From assembly GCA_964531225.1 (NCBI GenBank), contig CAZHDB010000003.1, forward strand, positions 1-64,000: a stretch of DNA of 64,000 bases, read 5' to 3'. The notes below the pieces were generated by a model, which saw nothing but the letters and a program-made list of their open reading frames with translations, ran no database searches and was not told the DNA's origin. The position numbers and the translations under genes are program-made. Positions 55,257 to 62,246 of this stretch are shown in pieces. This DNA is from CAZHDB01 sp964531225 (GTDB taxonomy: Archaea > Thermoproteota > Thermoprotei_A > Sulfolobales > Desulfurococcaceae). Each line of letters opens with the position of its first letter. Positions within the stretch are counted from its first letter, which is position 1.

Positions 55257-57494
55257 TTATTTTCTAGGTTCAATTACTATGGCTTCATATTCATTTAAAA
55301 CTGGTAATTTAAATGTGAGTCTATCATTCTCTATAGTGTAGTCTAAATATGTATTTCTTAGAGGTAGGAATATGTTATACCCAGTTTCACCATTTGTCTT
55401 AAGGGTTATTGTAATATTACTTATTGGAATGACTTGTTTAGGTGGATGTACAGATTCAGTAGAACTGTATGGAGGTAGAGGTTGCCGGGTCTTACCAATA
55501 CCTGTGGACTGAATCCTTTGATTATATGTATGGTTCAATAGATGTATAATTATTCTATCTCCCTGTTTATAGGTTTCAACAGCTATTGTTTCAGGAGCGT
55601 TAATCTCGATAGGTAGGTCTCCGCCTAAGTATTTAATGCTATTAATAATGAGCTTCATGTATTCAGGGAGTCCTGCTCTCCAGTAATGTCTGCCGATCTG
55701 GCCTGCAAAGTAAATGGATCTCCCGGTTCCATACTTATTGACTACTATTGATGGTTTATCTAGCTTTGAGGTAAATGGAGGCGGAGACCTGCCAAGCGTA
55801 TATTCATAACCCCATATACCGCCGGCTAGCCCTATATATGCTATTTCATCACCAGATAATGTCCTGACAAGTGCTTGTCTACCCAGTGTTGGTGTTACAT
55901 GTGTTCTATAAAACTCGTAGCTCATGTCGCCCCATAAGATGATGTTCTTATCAATATCTTTAAGGATTGGATGATCCTTTTTCTCGAGGACAACATAGCT
56001 CCACGTCTGCCTAAGCACTCCTACAAGTTCCACGCCCAAGACATCTTTTAATGAAAACTCATACATTCTAATACAATCACCATTACGTGTTGATGCAAGA
56101 TATGATGCTATAATAGAGCCTCCGTTTTCAACATATTTTTTCAAGGTATTAGCTGCCTCATCCGATAAACATACAGTATTTGCAAGAACTATTACGCGAT
56201 ATTTTAACAACTTATCTAGGTTAACTAGATCCCTTTCGGCAATAAATTGAACAGGTATATGGTTATGTACTAATGCGTAATAGAATCCCCGGACTTCATC
56301 AACATATCTCTCAGGATGATCCCTGCCGTAATGATCTCTTGTAGTATTAGAAACAACTACTCCAGCATAATATAATGGCTCTGTATTAAAGAGGTATTCC
56401 TCGAGTATCTTATGTTCTCTAAACACTTCCGCCGCTGTATAGAGCAGGCTGGGATCCTGCCTGTAAGAGGTAGAGAATATAAGTAGCCATGGAGATCCCC
56501 CGGCAATTATAGCCTCCCTTAAGCCCTGTTTAATAGCAAGAGGCGTTGTTGATGCCGCCGTACGGTATAAGTGGAAATAATTACGGGAAGCCCATACGGG
56601 TTTATCTCCAAACATTGCACGTGTTAATTTTACCATTTCAGTAATGAATCCAGGTGGCTGGTGATCTGCTTCACTACATTCAGCAAAAACCACATCTATA
56701 TAGTCACGCGCCATTTCAACAATACGATTTGTCCGTCCAGCCCAGCCCCCAGGATGACTATTATACATAAATAACATATGTGGTGCCTTACTCTTGACTA
56801 AATCATGTAGCTGTTTTATCCTTTCAACAGCTACCTTGTATCTCCAGTCCCAGAGTGTCCTCCACCTGCTATCACTCCATTTAGGTTCCTTAGGCATTTC
56901 ATATCCGTGTTCATCTGCAAACCTTTTTCTACACCAGATACAGTAGCATGCACGTTCAATATCGGGTTGATATCGGAAACTATCGAGAAATATACCGTCT
57001 GGACCAAGATCTATGGCTTCATTAACTTCTTTCTTAATGTGCTCTATGAAGGGAGAGTTTATACATAATTGGGGCCATTCGGGTTCATAAATAGTTCTCC
57101 CATATGGTACATGTTCAAGCATTATTACCTCTCCATTATGGTTTACCTGAGCCCAATCACTATGAATTCTATAAATATATTGATTAGCTGTATGGCCTAC
57201 CATAAGTACAACTTTAATACCTTTTTCCTTACCAGCCTCTATAGCCTCTTTAACAAGATCTCCGATCATCTTTGGATGTACAGGTCCTACACTAGTATTC
57301 CGATAATAAGTTCTCCCCCACGGATCTCTTGCAAAAATTACCAGTACATTTGCCCCTATCTTCTCTGCATAGTCGATAAGTTCTTTTCCACTAATGCTTG
57401 ATACGTATACACCGTATCTATCTTCTATATTAAACTGTAGAACTCTAACTGGTTTCTTCCACCATTCCATAGCTTCTAGCCCGCTATAGATCAT
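55257..57494 (-). CDS. Putative glycoside hydrolase (GHL6-type) with GATase1-like domain
   Basis: The 745-residue cytosolic protein has a TIM-barrel-like region (about 15-330) with VLQFNIEDRYGVYVSS, PDGIFLDSFRY (an acidic catalytic-type strand end) and CYCIWCRKRFADEHGY. It continues with a Rossmann-like domain (about 400-630, YRVIVLANTVCLSDEA) as in GH42-type trimerisation domains, and a beta C-terminus. It matches the uncharacterised GHL6 family of hypothetical glycosyl hydrolases. The start, ATG 57494, follows a TATA-like CCTATAACT about 25 bp upstream. The pair with the glycosyltransferase gene suggests joint glycoside turnover. Confidence 0.65.
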   Translation of the reverse strand: MIYSGLEAMEWWKKPVRVLQFNIEDRYGVYVSSISGKELIDYAEKIGANVLVIFARDPWGRTYYRNTSVGPVHPKMIGDLVKEAIEAGKEKGIKVVLMVGHTANQYIYRIHSDWAQVNHNGEVIMLEHVPYGRTIYEPEWPQLCINSPFIEHIKKEVNEAIDLGPDGIFLDSFRYQPDIERACYCIWCRKRFADEHGYEMPKEPKWSDSRWRTLWDWRYKVAVERIKQLHDLVKSKAPHMLFMYNSHPGGWAGRTNRIVEMARDYIDVVFAECSEADHQPPGFITEMVKLTRAMFGDKPVWASRNYFHLYRTAASTTPLAIKQGLREAIIAGGSPWLLIFSTSYRQDPSLLYTAAEVFREHKILEEYLFNTEPLYYAGVVVSNTTRDHYGRDHPERYVDEVRGFYYALVHNHIPVQFIAERDLVNLDKLLKYRVIVLANTVCLSDEAANTLKKYVENGGSIIASYLASTRNGDCIRMYEFSLKDVLGVELVGVLRQTWSYVVLEKKDHPILKDIDKNIILWGDMSYEFYRTHVTPTLGRQALVRTLSGDEIAYIGLAGGIWGYEYTLGRSPPPFTSKLDKPSIVVNKYGTGRSIYFAGQIGRHYWRAGLPEYMKLIINSIKYLGGDLPIEINAPETIAVETYKQGDRIIIHLLNHTYNQRIQSTGIGKTRQPLPPYSSTESVHPPKQVIPISNITITLKTNGETGYNIFLPLRNTYLDYTIENDRLTFKLPVLNEYEAIVIEPRK

Positions 57495-57967
57495 TCCTCT
57501 GTACTAATCCAGTTATAGGGGTCTTTTAAATTTTAGGACTCAGATCATTCCTATATATTATTACGTTCAAGAATTTTTTCCTAAATACATGAATTTTATC
57601 AAGATCTATAGTATTGTTGCATTTTTGTATATTTAATATCCATGGTTACTACTAATTTTTACAATAAGTATGATCTTTATTGTGATTTCTATAAAGCTAT
57701 TTAATTATGCTGCATTAATATGTATAAGGCCCCATGAAGTATGAATTTTATTATGACAGATAATAAAAACATTTCTTGTTACACGTTCTATTGATGGAGT
57801 TTGCAGTGAAGAGCTTCACTTGTAGAGGATATGAAAATAGTCATTGTTTTAAATAATTACTTTATATGAATCAAATTATATAAGTGCTGGAAAATTAATA
57901 GTTATTGTTAAAAGCATCTTCATAGAAATTAAAATATGGGCAAACCAAATCAAGGGATTGAAGAATA
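57495..57967. other. 473-bp gap with a hairpin-forming palindrome
   Basis: No gene is seen. The only standout is AGTGAAG-AG-CTTCACT (57805-57820), a perfect inverted repeat with 7-bp arms that are not AT-only. It could be an operator for the DUF1614 gene or a short RNA stem. The rest is AT-rich. Confidence 0.4.
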
Positions 57968-58717
57968 TTGTCGGATCGAATAATAATATCGTTTCCAGCG
58001 CATCCACTCCTATTTTGGCTATACATCTTTATTACAATACCTTTATTTATAGTAGTTCAAGGAGTTCTAGCTAAAACCTTTATCAATCTAGGGTTTAGCA
58101 GAGGCTTAGCACTATTTTTAGCAGGAAATCTATTTTTCCTAAGCCTTATTTTCAGTATATTTAATTTAAAGATTAAGGAAATTAGAACAAGAACTTATCG
58201 AATCGTCTTTGAAAGACAATATATTAGTTTTTATGGATTTCCTTTCCCAGTTATTATGCCTAAATTTGTTGAGAATAAGATTATTATAGCATTAAACATA
58301 GGTGGATGCATTATCCCAATAATATTGAGTACAATACTATTAGTAGGGCTTAGAACATATCCCAATGCATACATCGCTATAGTTTTCGGAATTCTTTTAA
58401 CAAGCGCCGTAACATATTATTCTTCAAGAGCCATACCTGGAGTAGGAATAGCCGTTCCAGGCCTGATTCCTCCTCTAATAGCTTCACTTACCGCTATAAT
58501 GCTTGTCCGAGAAACATGGCTTGCAATACCAGTTGCATACATATCTGGTTCATTAGGTAGTCTTATAGGAGCTGATATACTTAGGCTTAAAAAGGATCTA
58601 TATAAATTCGTAAATGTTTATGGACCAGCATTATTATCTATAGGTGGTGCAGGAACTTTTGATGGGATATATTTATCGGGTATATTAGCTGTACTATTAG
58701 TTTATATAATACTTTAA
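57968..58717 (+). CDS. DUF1614 membrane protein
   Basis: The 249-residue protein has about seven hydrophobic helices. The DUF1614 family marks are clear: NIGGCIIPIILSTILL, a RAIPGVGIAVPGLIPPL loop, PVAYISGSLGSLIGADILRL and the C-terminal IGGAGTFDGIYLSGILAVLL. No function is established for the family. The gene starts with TTG at 57968. Its stop codon lies inside a TATA-like TTTAAATT that would serve the sRNA genes that follow. Confidence 0.85.
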   Translation: MSDRIIISFPAHPLLFWLYIFITIPLFIVVQGVLAKTFINLGFSRGLALFLAGNLFFLSLIFSIFNLKIKEIRTRTYRIVFERQYISFYGFPFPVIMPKFVENKIIIALNIGGCIIPIILSTILLVGLRTYPNAYIAIVFGILLTSAVTYYSSRAIPGVGIAVPGLIPPLIASLTAIMLVRETWLAIPVAYISGSLGSLIGADILRLKKDLYKFVNVYGPALLSIGGAGTFDGIYLSGILAVLLVYIIL

Positions 58718-58738
58718 ATTAACATTTTATATTAGAAA

Positions 58739-58809
58739 GGCTGTGATGATAGTCCCGATCACTGCAGAACCATAAATGGTTTTATGAAGATGCGGTGGCT
58801 GCCTGAGCC
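58739..58809 (+). ncRNA. Candidate C/D-box guide sRNA 1
   Basis: C box GTGATGA (58743-58749), 12-nt guide, D'-like CTGC (58762-58765), C' ATGAAGA (58784-58790, one mismatch), exactly 12-nt guide and D box CTGA (58803-58806). GGC (58739-58741) and GCC (58807-58809) could pair as a short terminal stem. A TATA-like TTTAAATT at 58713-58720 lies about 23 bp upstream. The stretch is clearly more GC-rich than its surroundings. The D' box is imperfect. Confidence 0.65.
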
Positions 58810-58813
58810 GCTG

Positions 58814-58870
58814 TGGATGAAGAAGGATGTCACGGATCTGATCAATGATGACCGGGCTATTAGCTGACAA
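58814..58870 (+). ncRNA. Candidate C/D-box guide sRNA 2
   Basis: C box ATGAAGA (58817-58823, one mismatch), 14-nt guide, D' CTGA (58838-58841), three-nt linker, perfect C' ATGATGA (58845-58851), exactly 12-nt guide and D box CTGA (58864-58867). The start follows sRNA 1 by a few bases, so both may be processed from one transcript. The short linker is unusual but occurs in archaeal C/D sRNAs. It ends 25 bp before the 308-residue ORF. Confidence 0.6.
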
Positions 58871-58894
58871 TAGATTGTTTTAGGGTGCTATGTT

Positions 58895-59821
58895 TTGTCT
58901 AAATCTAAATATATTATTAGCTTGAGAGGTTGCAGCGGTAATAGTCTAGATGGACTATATGGTTTTATTCTTGGAACATATATGGGAGAATGCGGCCTAG
59001 GTGATAGAGACGATGTCTCGTTAAAAATAATTTGTAGTAAGGAATTTGCAGACGAACCTGGTCTAAGGAAGTTATACATTCATAATGGATGGGCATATAA
59101 TTATAGCGGATATCATATACTTTATGGCGTTGATTCTGATCTTAAGAATATTGTTAACGTATTTAATAAGGCGACTGGTTCGAAAGAAGGATTCATACTT
59201 AATCTCCCAATTGAACAGAATAAGTATTTAACTGGACTAATTTCTGAAAACGAGTTAATTGAAGTACATTTTCATAATAAGAAGCTATGGAGAGGCGTGT
59301 TTGGAGGGTTAATTGGCTGTTTATTGTGTAGTGAGAACGATTTATCAAAGATCTTTAATACCGTTATTGACTACCTAGATATGGCTATCCACATGGACGA
59401 TCCTTTGTACTATTTTAGAAGATACAGTAGTGAAGCAATTGAATATGAAAGACATATTAAATACATTAATAGACTTCTTAGTTCTTCTAGTATATATTTA
59501 TCAAAGTTCATAATGGGTTCAGCTGTATTAGCTAGTAAGCCTAGATACAGTAATAGAGTTATTTCAACTAGGTTAATTAAAACACCATTAAATACATTTG
59601 CTCTTGGTCCTTACGCACTAGCTAATGATGATATTATTAGGAAATACTTGTTATCGAATGAGGGTGCGTTATTATGTTTGGATTCGAAACTGCCGACAAA
59701 AATTATTGACGAACTAAGAGCCTTAGGTCTAAGAATTATTGATATCAATGACAAAACCATTATATGGTCCGATAGTGTAAAAAAGCTTATACTTTCACTT
59801 GAGAAAGTACTTACTAGGTGA
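58895..59821 (+). CDS. Unrecognised soluble protein, 308 residues
   Basis: I do not recognise this protein. It has no signal peptide or membrane segment and mixes strands and helices (GLYGFILGTYMGECGLGDRDD near the start, a charged middle, DIIRKYLLSNEGALLCLDSKL at the end). Ten or so Cys and many Asp/Asn are spread without a metal motif. The start is TTG at 58895; the stop TGA overlaps a C box at 59818. It lies between sRNA candidates on both sides, with no gap for a separate terminator. Gene integrity is good and its composition is like its neighbours. Confidence 0.6.
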   Translation: MSKSKYIISLRGCSGNSLDGLYGFILGTYMGECGLGDRDDVSLKIICSKEFADEPGLRKLYIHNGWAYNYSGYHILYGVDSDLKNIVNVFNKATGSKEGFILNLPIEQNKYLTGLISENELIEVHFHNKKLWRGVFGGLIGCLLCSENDLSKIFNTVIDYLDMAIHMDDPLYYFRRYSSEAIEYERHIKYINRLLSSSSIYLSKFIMGSAVLASKPRYSNRVISTRLIKTPLNTFALGPYALANDDIIRKYLLSNEGALLCLDSKLPTKIIDELRALGLRIIDINDKTIIWSDSVKKLILSLEKVLTR

Positions 59822-59883
59822 TGAAGGCGCCCTATAAAGAGCCCTATAACTAATGGGCCATGATGATCGACAACCGGATCTGA
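59818..59883 (+). ncRNA. Candidate C/D-box guide sRNA 3
   Basis: C box GTGATGA (59818-59824) overlaps the stop of the 308-residue gene. A perfect C' ATGATGA (59860-59866) is followed by a 13-nt guide and D box CTGA (59880-59883), which abuts the stop codon of the convergent regulator gene. A D' box is not evident between C and C' (CTAA at about 59850 is the nearest). The element fills the gap between two converging genes exactly. Confidence 0.5.
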
Positions 59884-60312
59884 TTACTTTTTAATTCTTT
59901 TAACAAACTCTATAACTTTTTCCAATGTTATTGGATGTATTCCGTGTTCTATGTAGCATGCATCCTTATCAGCTATTTCTTCTGGCACACCTAAGAGAAT
60001 AAGAAACTTCTTTATGATTTCATGACGCTCATATATCTTCTCAGCTAATCTCTTTCCCTTATCAGTTAGTTTAGCTCTAGTCCCCGGTTTGTAGCTTACC
60101 AATCCTTCACTATCTAGTCTTTTAAGGTATTCAATCACACTACTTGGCTTTACACCGAGTCTATCAGCTATATCTTTGATTCTGATTCTACCGTATCTTC
60201 TCTCAAGAACATACATTACTTCTAAGTAGTCTTCAGCAGTTTTACTAAGTTCACGAATTTCCTTTTCATTAATTCCACGTTTAGATGATATTGAAATATA
60301 CATTATAGACAC
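59884..60312 (-). CDS. DtxR-family metal-dependent transcription regulator
   Basis: The 142-residue protein has an N-terminal winged helix (about 25-90: DYLEVMYVLERRYGRIRIKD, then GVKPSSVIEYLKRLDSEGLV). A dimer/metal-binding part includes ERHEIIKKFLILLGV and the DACYIEHGI motif. The Cys-x2-Glu-His arrangement is that of the iron-sensing DtxR type more than MntR. There is no C-terminal SH3 domain. The frame starts at ATG 60312; a second ATG at 60303 is possible. It lies 6 bp after the disulfide oxidoreductase gene on the same strand, so iron or redox control of both is plausible. Confidence 0.82.
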   Translation of the reverse strand: MSIMYISISSKRGINEKEIRELSKTAEDYLEVMYVLERRYGRIRIKDIADRLGVKPSSVIEYLKRLDSEGLVSYKPGTRAKLTDKGKRLAEKIYERHEIIKKFLILLGVPEEIADKDACYIEHGIHPITLEKVIEFVKRIKK

Positions 60313-60318
60313 CTAGAA

Positions 60319-61089
60319 TTAATTAGTTTCTTGTTCATGGTCATGAGGCTTAATATTCTCGTGTTTATATTCTACAGGAACCTCAACTTGAGGCGTAAGC
60401 TCTATCTTTAGATCCTTTGGTATTTCTTGACCCTTTAACTTATACACAGCCCTCTTAAGAAACTTGATCAATATATCGGGAGGTACATAACCATCTATAC
60501 GTTCAACATCACTAATGATTATTGCAGGAACATAAAATACCCCATATTTATCAGCTTCCCATGGAAACTCCATAGTCTCGATTGTCTCAACTAATATATT
60601 ACTATTAACAAGGCCTGCTTGATTCAAAATATCAACAATTAATGGACAATAAGGACACTCAGGAGTTACAAATACTTTAACATGTAATGGTATATCAATG
60701 TCCTTGATTTCCTCGATAACTTGCTTAGGAATCTTTAACTCACCAGTCACAATATACTGATGAACATAAATGAATGGTGGAAACTCTTGAGAGAGTGGTA
60801 ACCCATAGTACCTAATATTATGGGCTGGAGCACCGAAAATCCATGCAGGAGCGTATCTAGGCTTGAATTTTTCCGCTTCATCACTACCTTTCTCTATAAT
60901 TTTTATTTCAAGTTTGCCTTCAGATACCTTCATTAATGCTTTGGCTAGTTCTATTGCGTCTTTACAAGTTTCACATTTAACATTAGCAGGTGCTATGATC
61001 AAGTAATCTGTTACCTTACTTGGGAATTTTGAAAATATCTGTTTTAGAGCTGTAATTGTTTCCTTATCAAATATTTTAGGCATGTACAT
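60319..61089 (-). CDS. Protein disulfide oxidoreductase (two thioredoxin folds)
   Basis: The 256-residue protein has two thioredoxin-like units. The first carries CETC at Cys39-Cys42 and the second CPYC at Cys145-Cys148 (VTPECPYCPLI). This is the layout of hyperthermophile PDO, which forms and shuffles intracellular disulfides. A charged C-terminal tail (KYKHENIKPHDHEQETN) is longer than in typical members of about 230 residues. The start ATG at 61089 or 61083 gives the same domain. It is the first gene of a two-gene unit with the DtxR-type regulator. Confidence 0.88.
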   Translation of the reverse strand: MYMPKIFDKETITALKQIFSKFPSKVTDYLIIAPANVKCETCKDAIELAKALMKVSEGKLEIKIIEKGSDEAEKFKPRYAPAWIFGAPAHNIRYYGLPLSQEFPPFIYVHQYIVTGELKIPKQVIEEIKDIDIPLHVKVFVTPECPYCPLIVDILNQAGLVNSNILVETIETMEFPWEADKYGVFYVPAIIISDVERIDGYVPPDILIKFLKRAVYKLKGQEIPKDLKIELTPQVEVPVEYKHENIKPHDHEQETN

Positions 61090-61223
61090 ACACCGCGTTC
61101 ATATTATCTTAGATTAGCCTACCCTATTACTCCTTAATAAAATATATCATGGACATCCATATGACGAAGATTATTGTAAGACAACATTTATTAATAAATC
61201 CCAGTATAGATCAGCCTTAGTGG

Positions 61224-61248
61224 AACTCCTCTTTTTATAAATGGAGTT
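61224..61248 (+). promoter_or_regulatory. TATA box framed by an inverted repeat
   Basis: AACTCC (61224-61229) and GGAGTT (61243-61248) pair around TTTTTATAAAT (61232-61242), so a hairpin or regulator pair could enclose the core promoter of the gene at 61277. The arms are not AT-only. It diverges from the disulfide oxidoreductase gene. Confidence 0.35.
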
Positions 61249-61276
61249 TCTGCAGCAATGTGTATAGTGGGGATCC

Positions 61277-62095
61277 TTGGGCACTCTTACAAAGGTATTT
61301 ATAATAGTATTCCTAATTGCAATAATCGTATTGTATTTAATCTATGCTGGTTATTTAACGATCCCTGTCGACATTAGTAGATACCTACATAGGACGAACG
61401 AAACAACTACTTCAACTACTTCCCAAGGACTAGTAAGTTCAGAGATCAGTACAACAAGTACAATCAATACTACAAGTAAAGCTAGTACATGGAATTCTTC
61501 AAGTTTCTATAATCTAGTACTCCATTTCAAAGATATGGTATATAGGGTATTAGATACAGGTTACGGAAATCAATGTATGAGATTAGGTTTTCACAGAATA
61601 AACATTACCTATAATGACATCTTTGTCAATATATTTATGGAGAATTGTACACAAGTACACCATAGAACAATGGATCTCATTCTTGGACTTAACAAGGATG
61701 ATGAAGTAACTTATGCTGAGGGTAATGTGGATGTAATTAATATTAGCGGAAGAGAAGGAATATTATATGCTGAGCATGTACTACTTGATTTTAAATCCAT
61801 GATATTAAATCTCATAAACAGTGATATAGACATAGAGATCACAGTTAATGAGCTGATTATGAATAATACACAATACAATCTCTCATATAATGAAAAGACT
61901 ACATTTAGTATTAACGGTAGGACATATAATGCTTACCTCGTAGTATTGGAACCAATTAGCCCTGATATTCATGAAATTAATGAAACACTAATCTTGGCTG
62001 AATTAATTCCAAATACATGGTTTCTAGTACATGTGAAAGTAATATATGAAGATGCATCTGTCCAAGATTATAGGTTAGTAGAGCTAGTAGTTTAA
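61277..62095 (+). CDS. Exported, N-terminally anchored protein of unknown function
   Basis: The 272-residue protein starts with TTG 61277. One membrane helix (VFIIVFLAIIVLYLIYAGYL, about 8-28) is followed by a Thr/Ser-rich linker (about 40-75: NETTTSTTSQG and similar), then an extracellular domain of about 195 residues with LHFKDMVYRVL, CMRLGFHRINITYND and repeated NxS/T sequons. I do not recognise a family. The layout resembles the other anchored surface proteins in this window. A 25-bp inverted repeat frames its TATA box. Confidence 0.55.
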   Translation: MGTLTKVFIIVFLIAIIVLYLIYAGYLTIPVDISRYLHRTNETTTSTTSQGLVSSEISTTSTINTTSKASTWNSSSFYNLVLHFKDMVYRVLDTGYGNQCMRLGFHRINITYNDIFVNIFMENCTQVHHRTMDLILGLNKDDEVTYAEGNVDVINISGREGILYAEHVLLDFKSMILNLINSDIDIEITVNELIMNNTQYNLSYNEKTTFSINGRTYNAYLVVLEPISPDIHEINETLILAELIPNTWFLVHVKVIYEDASVQDYRLVELVV

Positions 62096-62246
62096 ATTAT
62101 GCAGTAATCTAGCCATATTTTATGGTGATGCTATTTAAAATATTATTAGAATTTAGCATTATACGTTAGATTTAATTTCCTCAAGAGTCAACTAATCTCT
62201 TAAAAATTTAGGGTATACGATGCGTATTGATTAAAGGTGTAATAAA

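Noticed and set aside
57069..57401. Open frame of 110 codons on the + strand
   Set aside because: It lies fully inside the GHL6-type gene, which has a clear domain structure on the minus strand.
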